A DNA stretch of 6,670 bases, taken from the NCBI GenBank assembly GCA_026400425.1, contig JAPLPC010000375.1, forward strand, positions 1 through 6,670. The letters are read 5' to 3'. A program made the position numbers and the translations under genes. The notes beneath the pieces are model-generated. The model did not search any database. It saw only the letters and a program-made list of their open reading frames with translations, and had not been told where the DNA came from. Below, in pieces: positions 1-6,647 of the stretch; position 1 is the first letter of the stretch; each line of letters begins with the position of its first letter. This DNA is from Hyphomicrobiales bacterium (GTDB lineage Bacteria; Pseudomonadota; Alphaproteobacteria; Rhizobiales; Xanthobacteraceae).

Positions 1-952
1 CCATTTCATCGCCGAACCCGCTAAGTCGCGCGTTTATGCGTTCCTGTCTGCCTATCTGGTCGGCGGCCTCGAAGGGCACTTCTATCCCAATCTCTACAGC
101 CCGGACGGCGTCGATATCGACGCCACCGTGAAGTCGGCGGTCGCCAATCGCGACCTGGTGCGCGGCATCAAGGCCCATGCGGAGATCGGTGGCTTCGCGC
201 GCTGGGGCATTCGCGTCATCGAGATGGCCGCGGAAATCGGCAAGCGTGCCGAACTGCCGGTCTATGTGCATTTCGGCCAGCTCTGGGGCCTGCCTGAGTC
301 CGGCACCAATGGCGAGGATGTCGATACGATCCTGGAGCGCGTCATTCCGCTGCTGAAGGAAGGCGACGTGCTGGCGCATCCGTTCACGCGGCATCCCGGC
401 GGCTTCGTCAATCGCGAAGGCGAGGTGCATCCGGTGATTCAGGCCGCGATCGATCGCGGCCTCAAGATCGACGTCGGTCACGGCAGCCACTTCTCCTATC
501 GGCTGGCGAAGAAAGCGATCGCCGCCGGCATCGTGCCGAACACGCTCGGCGCCGACATTCACGGCTATAACACCGATGTTCCCGCGCCGTCCGGCACGCC
601 CGACGAGCACGAAGACGACGAGAATCATCCGTTCAAGGGCCAGGCGAAATTCAGTCTCGTGCAAGCCATGAGCTCGATGATGGCGCTCGGGCTGACGCTG
701 GAGCAGGTGGTGCCGATGGTGACATCCAATCCGGCCAAGATGATCGGCCTGTCCGACCAGATCGGTTCGATGAAGGTCGGCATGGCTGCCGACGTGTCGG
801 TGCTGACGCAGATGCCGGGCCAATTCATCCTGCGCGACAATGAGGACACCAGGACCGTGTCCGACGGGTTGCTGCAGCCGGCCTTCTGCCTGCGCGCCGG
901 CACCCGCTTCGATGCCGTCGCCCCGATCCTGCCTGCAGCCGTCGCAGCCTGA
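1..952 (+). CDS. Amidohydrolase/deacetylase family metallohydrolase (COG3964-like), 5' partial
   Basis: The frame is open from base 2 to the TGA at 950-952, giving 316 residues with no stop, so the gene enters from the left and its start is outside the window. A GTG at 128 lies inside conserved sequence and is not the start. Visible amidohydrolase-superfamily ligands, in window residue numbers, are the likely carboxylated bridging Lys57 (GIKAHAEIG), His90 (VYVHFGQ), His126 (LAHPFT) and catalytic Asp185 (GADIHGYN). The C-terminal TSNPAKMIGL...GMAADVSVL segment is the usual end of the barrel and return to the beta-sandwich. The N-terminal HxH metal pair must lie in the missing part, perhaps 90-100 residues. 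The pattern resembles COG3964 proteins, often misnamed dihydroorotase; one characterised member, Atu3266, hydrolyses acetyl-(R)-mandelate-type esters. The enzyme is probably cytoplasmic and metal-dependent, with substrate unknown. It lies 3 bases upstream of the hydroxylase genes, suggesting one operon. Confidence 0.88.
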   Translation, partial: HFIAEPAKSRVYAFLSAYLVGGLEGHFYPNLYSPDGVDIDATVKSAVANRDLVRGIKAHAEIGGFARWGIRVIEMAAEIGKRAELPVYVHFGQLWGLPESGTNGEDVDTILERVIPLLKEGDVLAHPFTRHPGGFVNREGEVHPVIQAAIDRGLKIDVGHGSHFSYRLAKKAIAAGIVPNTLGADIHGYNTDVPAPSGTPDEHEDDENHPFKGQAKFSLVQAMSSMMALGLTLEQVVPMVTSNPAKMIGLSDQIGSMKVGMAADVSVLTQMPGQFILRDNEDTRTVSDGLLQPAFCLRAGTRFDAVAPILPAAVAA

Positions 953-955
953 GCC

Positions 956-3337
956 ATGCGTAACGAGCGAGACATCGCGCCCGCCAGTCCTGCCTCACGG
1001 CAGGGAGTGGGCGCGCGCGTGCCGCGTAAGGAAGATGACCGCCTGATGCGCGGCCGGGGTCAGTTCGTCGGCGATATCCGATTGGCCGGCCTTCAGGACG
1101 TCGCCTTCGTGCGCAGTCCGCTCGCCCATGCTCGCATCAAAGGCATCCATGTGCCCGAGCGCTATCGTGACGTCGTGTTCACCGCCGACGATCTCGTCGG
1201 CATCGCGCCGATCCGCGCGGTGACCTCGCTCGCCGGTTTCAAAGTGTCCGATCAGCCGATCCTCGCCACCGGCAAGGTGCGTCAGGTTGGCGAATTGATC
1301 GCGATGTGCGTCGCGCCCAGCCGCGCCGAAGCGGAAGACATCGCAGCCGCCGTCACCCTCGATCTCGAGGAACTGCCCGCAGTCTACGACATGCGCAAGG
1401 CGATGGAGCCAGGCGCACCGCTGGTGCACGAGCATTGGGGCGACAATGTCTTTCTCGAAAGCTTCTTCGAGACCGACATCGAATCGGCGTTCGACGCACC
1501 GATCAAGGTGACGCGCGAAATCTCGACCGCGCGGCAATGCATGTCGCCGCTCGAAGGCCGGGGTGTCGTCGCCAGTTTCGATCATCGGCTCGATCAACTC
1601 ACACTATATTCGGGCAGCCAGATGCCGCATATCGTGCGCAACGGCCTGTCCGACTGCCTTGGGATGGATCAAGGGCAAATCAGGATCGTGTCGCCCGATG
1701 TCGGCGGCGGTTTCGGGCATAAGGGCATCCTGCTGCCGGAAGAAGTCTGCCTGTCGTGGCTGACCATGCAACGCGGCTTCCCGGTGCGCTGGATCGAAGA
1801 TCGCCGCGAGCACCTCACCGCCGCAGCAAACTGCCGCGAACATTTTTACAAGATCACCGTTTATGCCGATCGTGACGGCACGCTGCGCGGCATCGATTGC
1901 GAGGCGCTGGTCGATTCCGGCGCTTACTCGTCCTATCCGTTCTCCGCGTGTCTCGAAGCCGCGCAGGTGGTCAGCATTCTGCCCGGCCCCTACAAGATGC
2001 CGGCCTATCGCTGCCGCACCTTCTCGGTGGCAACCAACAAATGCCCGATCCTGCCCTATCGCGGCGTGGCGCGCACCGGCGTCTGTTTTGCACTCGAACT
2101 GATGCTCGATCTGGTCGCGGTGGAAGCCGGCATCGAGCCCGGGGACGTCCGGCTGCGCAATCTGCCGGGCCCCGAGCAGATGCCGTTCGACAACATCACC
2201 AAGAAGCATTTCGACAGCGGCGACTATCCCGAAGCGATGCGCCGCGCGTTGAAGCGGATCGATATCGACAGCATCCGCGCACGTCAGCGAAAAGGCGAGG
2301 ATGACGGCCGCCTGATCGGCGTCGGCCTGTCGATCTATTGCGAACAGGCCGCGCACGGCACCTCGGTCTATTCCGGCTGGGGCATTCCCATGGTCCCCGG
2401 CCACGAGCAGGCAACTGCGCGCCTGACACCCGATGGCGGCCTCGAACTGCGCATCGGCGTGCATTCGCACGGCCAGGGCATGGAAACCACCATGGCCCAG
2501 GTCGCCAATGAATTGCTCGGCGTCGATGTCGGCAAGATACGCGTCGTGCATGGCGACACCGCGATGACGCCCTACTCCACCGGCACCTGGGGATCGCGGT
2601 CGATGGTGATGGCCGGCGGCGCTGTGGCGACTGCGTGCCAGGAGCTTGCCGAGCGCGCCAAGAAGATCGGCGCCAAGCTGCTGCAGGTCGATGAAGCCAG
2701 CGTCATGCTGGTGGACGGAGAAATCCGCGGGCCGAATGGCAGCGTCACGCTGAAGGAGATTGCCCACACCTGGTATCGCCGCCCGCAGGATCTGCCGGGC
2801 GATGTCGATCCCTCGGGTCTGGAAACGACCTCCGGCTACAAGCCGAAGCGCGACACCGGTACCTTCAGTTATGCCGCGCATGCCGTCACCCTGGCGATCG
2901 ATCCCGACCTCGGCGACGTCGAGATCCTCGATTACGTCATCGTCGAAGACGGCGGCACGCTGGTCAATCCGATGATCGTCGATGGCCAGATCTATGGCGG
3001 CCTCGCCCAGGGCATCGGCACCGCGCTCTATGAGGAAATGCCGTTCGACCACGCCGGCCAGCCGCTCAACACGACGCTCGCCGATTATCTGCTGCCTGGC
3101 CCCACCGAAGTGCCCGAGCCGTGGCTCGATCACATGGAAACGCCATCGCCCTACACCAAGTTCGGCGTCAAGGGCATCGGCGAAGGTGGCGCCATCGCGC
3201 CGCCGGCTGCGATCGGCAACGCCATCAACGATGCGCTGCGCGGCCTCGGCGCCGAGATGCTGCATTCGCCGATGACACCTAAGCGGATCGTCACCGCCAT
3301 CCTCGCAGCGCGCGATGTGGAAAGGCCGGCAGCATGA
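956..3337 (+). CDS. Molybdopterin-binding large subunit of a xanthine dehydrogenase/CO dehydrogenase-family hydroxylase
   Basis: This 793-residue protein has the usual length of a CoxL/XdhB-type subunit that binds molybdopterin cytosine dinucleotide and hydroxylates its substrate with water-derived oxygen. The N-terminal GVGARVPRKEDDRLMRGRGQ stretch is the typical family opening, followed by the aldehyde-oxidase a/b hammerhead domain (about residues 20-130). Mo-cofactor motifs follow: Gln222 in GSQMPH, VGGGFGH at 249-255, PYRGVAR at 367-373, Gln507 in HSHGQGME, and GTWGSRSMVMAGG. The presumed catalytic base is Glu743 in GIGEGG. The loop at 367-373 lacks the cysteine of form I CO dehydrogenase (AYRCSFR), so CO is an unlikely substrate; the true substrate is unknown. 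ATG 956 has no clear Shine-Dalgarno sequence and sits 3 bases after the previous stop, so translation is probably coupled. ATG 1046 would remove the conserved KEDDRL motif and is disfavoured. The gene overlaps the FAD subunit by ATGA. Confidence 0.93.
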   Translation: MRNERDIAPASPASRQGVGARVPRKEDDRLMRGRGQFVGDIRLAGLQDVAFVRSPLAHARIKGIHVPERYRDVVFTADDLVGIAPIRAVTSLAGFKVSDQPILATGKVRQVGELIAMCVAPSRAEAEDIAAAVTLDLEELPAVYDMRKAMEPGAPLVHEHWGDNVFLESFFETDIESAFDAPIKVTREISTARQCMSPLEGRGVVASFDHRLDQLTLYSGSQMPHIVRNGLSDCLGMDQGQIRIVSPDVGGGFGHKGILLPEEVCLSWLTMQRGFPVRWIEDRREHLTAAANCREHFYKITVYADRDGTLRGIDCEALVDSGAYSSYPFSACLEAAQVVSILPGPYKMPAYRCRTFSVATNKCPILPYRGVARTGVCFALELMLDLVAVEAGIEPGDVRLRNLPGPEQMPFDNITKKHFDSGDYPEAMRRALKRIDIDSIRARQRKGEDDGRLIGVGLSIYCEQAAHGTSVYSGWGIPMVPGHEQATARLTPDGGLELRIGVHSHGQGMETTMAQVANELLGVDVGKIRVVHGDTAMTPYSTGTWGSRSMVMAGGAVATACQELAERAKKIGAKLLQVDEASVMLVDGEIRGPNGSVTLKEIAHTWYRRPQDLPGDVDPSGLETTSGYKPKRDTGTFSYAAHAVTLAIDPDLGDVEILDYVIVEDGGTLVNPMIVDGQIYGGLAQGIGTALYEEMPFDHAGQPLNTTLADYLLPGPTEVPEPWLDHMETPSPYTKFGVKGIGEGGAIAPPAAIGNAINDALRGLGAEMLHSPMTPKRIVTAILAARDVERPAA

Positions 3338-4167
3338 AACCGGCTCCGTTCAACTATGAGCGTCCGCGCGATATCGCATCGGCTCTGTCGGTCATGACCG
3401 GCGCCGAGGGCACGGTGAAGATCATCGCCGGCGGCCAGTCGCTGGGGCCGATGCTCAATCTGCGTCTGGTCGCGCCCGATACGATCCTCGACATCACCGC
3501 CATCGCCGAACTCAAGCGCGCCGATGTTGCCAACGGCGAACTCACGCTCGGCGCCTGCGTGACCCATGCCGATATCGAGGACGGCCGCGTGCCCGACGTC
3601 ACCGGTGGCGCCATGCAGCGCGTCGCAGCGGACATCGCCTATCGCGCCGTGCGCAACCGGGGCACCATCGGCGGCTCGCTCAGCCATGCCGATCCGTCCG
3701 CCGACTGGGTGTCGTCGCTGACGGCGCTCGGGGCATCGCTGTCGCTGCGCAGCGTCCGCGGCATCCGCCGCGTAGCCATGAAGGACTTCATCCTCGGCGC
3801 GCTGGAAAGCGTGATCGCGCCCGATGAATTGCTGGAAGCCGTGCATGTGCCTGCGAGGGCGGCATCTGCCCGCTGGGGGTACGTCAAGAGCTGCCGCAAG
3901 ACCGGTGAGTTCGCCCATGCCATCGGCGCAGTCCTGATCGATCCAGAGGCCGGAAAGGCACGCATCGTCATCGGTGCCGTGGAAGCAGCGCCCATCGTCA
4001 TCGACGACACCGACGCATTGTTCGGCGGCACGATCGACGGCGCCTTCGCATCGCGTTTCGATGCCCGCGTGGCCGATCGGCTGCTGTCCGATGCCGGCAT
4101 AGCCGATGCCACCGACCGGCACATCCATGTCGCGGTGCTCCGCAAAGCTGTCGCGGAGGCCGCATGA
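3334..4167 (+). CDS. FAD-binding medium subunit of the molybdenum hydroxylase (CoxM-like)
   Basis: This 277-residue protein has the standard length of the flavoprotein subunit of CO dehydrogenase/xanthine dehydrogenase-type enzymes, which passes electrons from the [2Fe-2S] clusters through FAD to an acceptor. Both family FAD motifs are present: AGGQSLGPM at residues 32-40 and TIGGSLSHADPSADW at 111-125. The remaining C-terminal part (about 170-277) fits the CO dehydrogenase flavoprotein C-terminal domain. It starts at the ATG of an ATGA overlap with the large-subunit stop, with AAAGG at 3321-3325 eight bases upstream as a reasonable ribosome-binding site, and it ends in another ATGA overlap. 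Such tight coupling suggests stoichiometric production of the three subunits. No truncation or frameshift is seen. The name 'CO dehydrogenase subunit' would reflect fold only. Confidence 0.93.
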   Translation: MKPAPFNYERPRDIASALSVMTGAEGTVKIIAGGQSLGPMLNLRLVAPDTILDITAIAELKRADVANGELTLGACVTHADIEDGRVPDVTGGAMQRVAADIAYRAVRNRGTIGGSLSHADPSADWVSSLTALGASLSLRSVRGIRRVAMKDFILGALESVIAPDELLEAVHVPARAASARWGYVKSCRKTGEFAHAIGAVLIDPEAGKARIVIGAVEAAPIVIDDTDALFGGTIDGAFASRFDARVADRLLSDAGIADATDRHIHVAVLRKAVAEAA

Positions 4168-5366
4168 ACACCATCGAACTGACCGTCAACAAACGTAGCG
4201 TCCAGCACGCCATCGAGCCGCGCACCAGCCTCGCCGACATGATGCGCGATACGCTGGATCTCACCGGCACCCATCTCGGCTGCGAGCACGGCGTCTGCGG
4301 CGCCTGCACCATTCTGGTCGATGGCGTGCCGACACGGTCCTGCATCACATTCGCCACCGCATGCGACGGTGCCGACGTCACCACCATCGAAGGCCTCGAC
4401 GACGACGACATCGCCACCGAGCTTCGCGCCGCCTTCACGCGCGAACATGCCCTGCAATGCGGCTATTGCACGCCGGGCATGCTGGTCTCCGCGCGTGATC
4501 TCGTGATGCGTCTCCCGACAGCGGACGAACAGGCGATCCGCATCGGCATGAGCGGCAATCTGTGCCGGTGCACCGGCTATGTCGGCATCGTGCGCGCCGT
4601 GACATCGGTGATCGAAGCGCGCCGCGCGCGCGCCATCGCGGCACGGCCCGATGCCGGGCGCACGGTGCTCGGTCCAGCCGGCTCGGGCCACGCGGCCTGT
4701 ACGGCGTCGCAGAAGCTCGCGCCGGTGAAACCGATCGCTGTCGACGTTCCGGGCGCCGCCACGCCGCTCACCATTCCCGACTTCACGCCATCCACCGTGA
4801 TGGAGCAGCAGTTCAGCGTCGCGCATCCACCGGCAAAGGTGTATGCGTTGTTCGACGACATCGCCGCCGTCGCATCGTGCCTGCCCGGTGCAACGTTGAC
4901 CGGCACGCCGCGCCCCGAGCGCGTCGATGGCGCCATCAAGGTCAAGATCGGACCGATCTCGGCGAACTTCACCGGCGCCGCCCGCGTCGAGCGGGATGAA
5001 GCCCGTCTCGCCGGCCGCATCATCGGCATCGGCAATGATCAGCGCAGCCGCTCCACCACCCAGGGCGAAATCCGCTATCGGCTGCTGCCGGAAAACGAAG
5101 GCGCATCGACGCGGGTCGAGCTTGCTATCGGCTACAGCCTGACTGGCATGCTGGCGCAGGTCGGCCGCAGCGGCCTGGTGCGTGATTTGGCAGCGCGGCT
5201 CGTATCGGAATTCGCGGGCAATCTCGATCGGCGTCTGTCCGGCGACACAACATCTGCGACATCGCGCGCGGCGGATCTGAACGGAATTTCGCTGGTCTTC
5301 GGGCTTCTGCGCGACCGTGCGGCACGAATGCTGCAACGGCTCAGCGGACGCGGAGACGCGACATGA
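4164..5366 (+). CDS. [2Fe-2S] small subunit fused to a C-terminal CoxG-like SRPBCC domain
   Basis: At 400 residues this is more than twice the usual 150-170 of a CoxS-type subunit. Residues 1 to about 150 are a complete small subunit. The plant-type ferredoxin cluster uses Cys40, Cys45, Cys48 and Cys60; the second cluster uses Cys99, Cys102, Cys134 and Cys136 (QCGYCTPGM and CRCTGY). An Ala/Pro-rich linker spans about 153-209. From about 213 the sequence is a CoxG/SRPBCC domain: MEQQFSVAHPPAKVYALFDD, then CLPGATL at 239-245 and VKIGPISANFTG. The C-terminus ends in an amphipathic segment (372-393). The small subunit carries electrons from Mo to FAD. CoxG proteins are implicated in membrane recruitment of CO dehydrogenase and, in mycobacteria, in quinone handling. 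GGAGG at 4155-4159 precedes ATG 4164. No Shine-Dalgarno sequence precedes the internal Met213, and the linker has no stop, so this reads as a true fusion. Confidence 0.92.
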   Translation: MNTIELTVNKRSVQHAIEPRTSLADMMRDTLDLTGTHLGCEHGVCGACTILVDGVPTRSCITFATACDGADVTTIEGLDDDDIATELRAAFTREHALQCGYCTPGMLVSARDLVMRLPTADEQAIRIGMSGNLCRCTGYVGIVRAVTSVIEARRARAIAARPDAGRTVLGPAGSGHAACTASQKLAPVKPIAVDVPGAATPLTIPDFTPSTVMEQQFSVAHPPAKVYALFDDIAAVASCLPGATLTGTPRPERVDGAIKVKIGPISANFTGAARVERDEARLAGRIIGIGNDQRSRSTTQGEIRYRLLPENEGASTRVELAIGYSLTGMLAQVGRSGLVRDLAARLVSEFAGNLDRRLSGDTTSATSRAADLNGISLVFGLLRDRAARMLQRLSGRGDAT

Positions 5367-5449
5367 GGGATCGGCGCTCACGCATCACGCGCGGCGACGA
5401 GGTTTGGACGGCGCAAGTTTCATCACCGTTTCACTGGAGGATTACATGA
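5363..5449 (+). CDS. Possible 28-codon minicistron linking the Fe-S/CoxG gene to the transporter gene
   Basis: A short frame starts at ATG 5363, overlapping the preceding TGA as ATGA, and stops at TGA 5447-5449, overlapping the next gene's ATG as ATGA. GGAG at 5352-5355, seven bases upstream, could serve as a ribosome-binding site. The predicted peptide has six Arg and two Trp (positions 15 and 25) and no recognisable domain. The Shine-Dalgarno sequence of the next gene lies within its codons 25-26. If translated, it would carry ribosomes from the hydroxylase genes directly to the binding-protein start and so act as a coupling element. It could equally be chance: 28 open codons are common in GC-rich DNA. 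Confidence 0.25.
   Translation: MRDRRSRITRGDEVWTAQVSSPFHWRIT
5435..5440 (+). promoter_or_regulatory. Shine-Dalgarno site of the ABC substrate-binding protein gene
   Basis: TGGAGG is followed by five bases and then ATG at 5446. This is the best ribosome-binding site around this gene. It selects 5446 over upstream starts in the same open frame (which extends back to 5317), consistent with a signal peptide that begins exactly there. Confidence 0.8.
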
Positions 5450-6600
5450 TACGAACGTTCAAGACAGCCACCGCGACCGCATTCGCGATCGCCATGCTGG
5501 GCAGCACGGCTTTTGCGCAAACCATCAAGATCGGCGTCAACGAGCCCCTGACCGGCGCATTCGCCGCTTCAGGCACCTATGTCGTCAACGGTGCCAAGAT
5601 CGCAGCCGATGAGATCAACGCCAAAGGCGGCTTGCTCGGCAAGAAGATCGAACTCATCATCGAAGACAACAAGAGCAACCCGACGGAGGCTGCGGCCGTC
5701 GCCGAGAAGCTGATCACCCGCGACAAGACGCCGGTGATGCTCGGCGCCTGGGGCTCCAGCCTCACGCTGGCCGTGATGCCGAAGCTGATGGAATACGAGA
5801 CCGCCATGGTGGTCGAAACCTCATCGGCTTCGAAGATCACCACCTCGGGCAATCCCTACGTGTTCCGCATCTCGCCGCCGTCTTTCGTCGAGGCAGCCGC
5901 ATTCAAGGGCATCGTCGATAAGCTCGCACTAAAGAAAGTGGACTTCCTCGTCATCAACAATGACTGGGGCCGCGGCACCGCCGAGGACTTCAGCAAGATG
6001 ATGAAGGAGAAGGGCATCACTATCGGTCTGACCGAGACCATGGACCAGTCGGCGCAGGACATGAGCGCGCAGCTTGCCAAGATCAAGGCGACCGACTCCG
6101 AAACCGTGATCATCACCGCAGCCGTCGATCAGCTCACACTGATCTTCAAGCAGGCTGCAGCGCTCGGTCTGAAGAAGCGCATCATCACCACCGGCGGCTC
6201 GCAGAATCCTGACCAGATCATCGCTCAGGCCGGCGCTGCCGCGAACAACACCATGCATCTGACCACGTTCCTGCCGTGGATGCCGGAAAAGACGCCGAAC
6301 CCGGAAGCCACCAGCTATTTCATCAGTGAGTGGAAAAAGCGCGGCTACGATTTCGCCGGCTGCACCGAAAGCTTCCGCGGCTATGACGGCATCCGCACCA
6401 TCGCCGCAGCCATCGAGAAGGCCGGCAAGGCCGAGCCGGCCGCGATCAAGGACGCGCTCTGGCAGATCAATGTCAAAGGCCTGAACGGCGACATCGTGTT
6501 CAAGAAATCGGGTCCTGCCGGCTCCGAGAGCGGCCAGAGCTTTCCGAACGTCTATCTGGTCGAGATCGCCGACGGCAAGATCGCGATGAAGGATCTGTGA
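5446..6600 (+). CDS. ABC transporter substrate-binding protein, branched-chain amino acid (LivJ/Peripla_BP_6) type
   Basis: This 384-residue protein is a periplasmic type I binding protein that would deliver a small organic ligand to a Liv-type (HAAT) ABC permease. Residues 1-24 form a Sec signal peptide: basic start (MIRTFK), hydrophobic core rich in Ala, and an AFA cleavage site before Gln25. There is no lipobox cysteine, so it should be soluble. The mature start IKIGVNEPLTGAFAASG, followed by GAKIAADEINAKGGLLGKKIEL, is the characteristic first lobe of this family, and YVFRISPP and YDGIRTIAAAIEKAG fit its later core. The family binds amino acids, but also aromatic acids, amides and urea-like compounds when located in catabolic operons. 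Lying 79 bases after the hydroxylase genes on the same strand, it probably supplies their substrate; specificity cannot be read. The permease and ATPase genes are not in the window and may lie downstream. Confidence 0.93.
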   Translation: MIRTFKTATATAFAIAMLGSTAFAQTIKIGVNEPLTGAFAASGTYVVNGAKIAADEINAKGGLLGKKIELIIEDNKSNPTEAAAVAEKLITRDKTPVMLGAWGSSLTLAVMPKLMEYETAMVVETSSASKITTSGNPYVFRISPPSFVEAAAFKGIVDKLALKKVDFLVINNDWGRGTAEDFSKMMKEKGITIGLTETMDQSAQDMSAQLAKIKATDSETVIITAAVDQLTLIFKQAAALGLKKRIITTGGSQNPDQIIAQAGAAANNTMHLTTFLPWMPEKTPNPEATSYFISEWKKRGYDFAGCTESFRGYDGIRTIAAAIEKAGKAEPAAIKDALWQINVKGLNGDIVFKKSGPAGSESGQSFPNVYLVEIADGKIAMKDL

Positions 6601-6647
6601 CCTTCTCCCTCTCCGCGCCCTTGCGGGGAGAGGGTCGGGGTGAGGGG
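6601..6647. repeat. REP-like GC-rich palindromic element, possible transcript-end hairpin
   Basis: Directly after the TGA at 6598-6600, CCCTCTCC (6607-6614) and GGAGAGGG (6627-6634) form an 8-bp inverted repeat with a 12-base loop; inside it CCGC and GCGG offer an alternative pairing with a two-G bulge. The right arm continues as TCGGGGTGAGGGG (6635-6647). I recognise this word as a common intergenic repeat of Bradyrhizobium/Rhodopseudomonas-type genomes. No T-run follows, so it is not a textbook Rho-independent terminator, but it could stabilise the 3' end of the mRNA or weaken read-through. Only one copy is visible, so its repeat status rests on recall. Confidence 0.6.

Noticed and set aside
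128..130. GTG 128 as the start of the amidohydrolase
   Set aside because: The same frame stays open to the left edge and encodes family-like sequence (AEPAKSRVYAFLSAYLVGGL). The gene is therefore cut by the window, not started at 128.
1604..3265. 553-codon open frame on the - strand
   Set aside because: It lies wholly antisense to the well-supported large subunit and its translation shows no recognisable domain. Long antisense frames are expected in GC-rich genes with strong third-position bias.
4800..4802. Internal ATG (Met213) as the start of a separate CoxG protein
   Set aside because: The preceding bases (ACGCCATCCACCGTG) contain no Shine-Dalgarno sequence, and there is no stop between the two domains.
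956..5366. True aerobic CO dehydrogenase (coxMSL)
   Set aside because: The gene order is large-medium-small rather than the classic coxMSL, and the AYRCSFR loop with its Cu-binding Cys is absent.
3639..5381. 580-codon open frame on the - strand
   Set aside because: It is antisense to the FAD and Fe-S/CoxG genes, which have clear cofactor motifs. The translation is low-complexity and rich in Arg, Ala and Asp, typical of a shadow frame.
5404..5432. Possible -35 box TTGGAC upstream of the binding-protein gene
   Set aside because: No acceptable -10 box occurs 16-18 bases downstream (CCGTTT, CGTTTC or GTTTCA), so a promoter is not supported.
5317..5445. N-terminal extension of the substrate-binding protein to ATG 5317
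   Set aside because: The extension overlaps the upstream gene by 50 bases and would bury the signal peptide internally. TGGAGG with ATG 5446 and a signal peptide starting there are much better.
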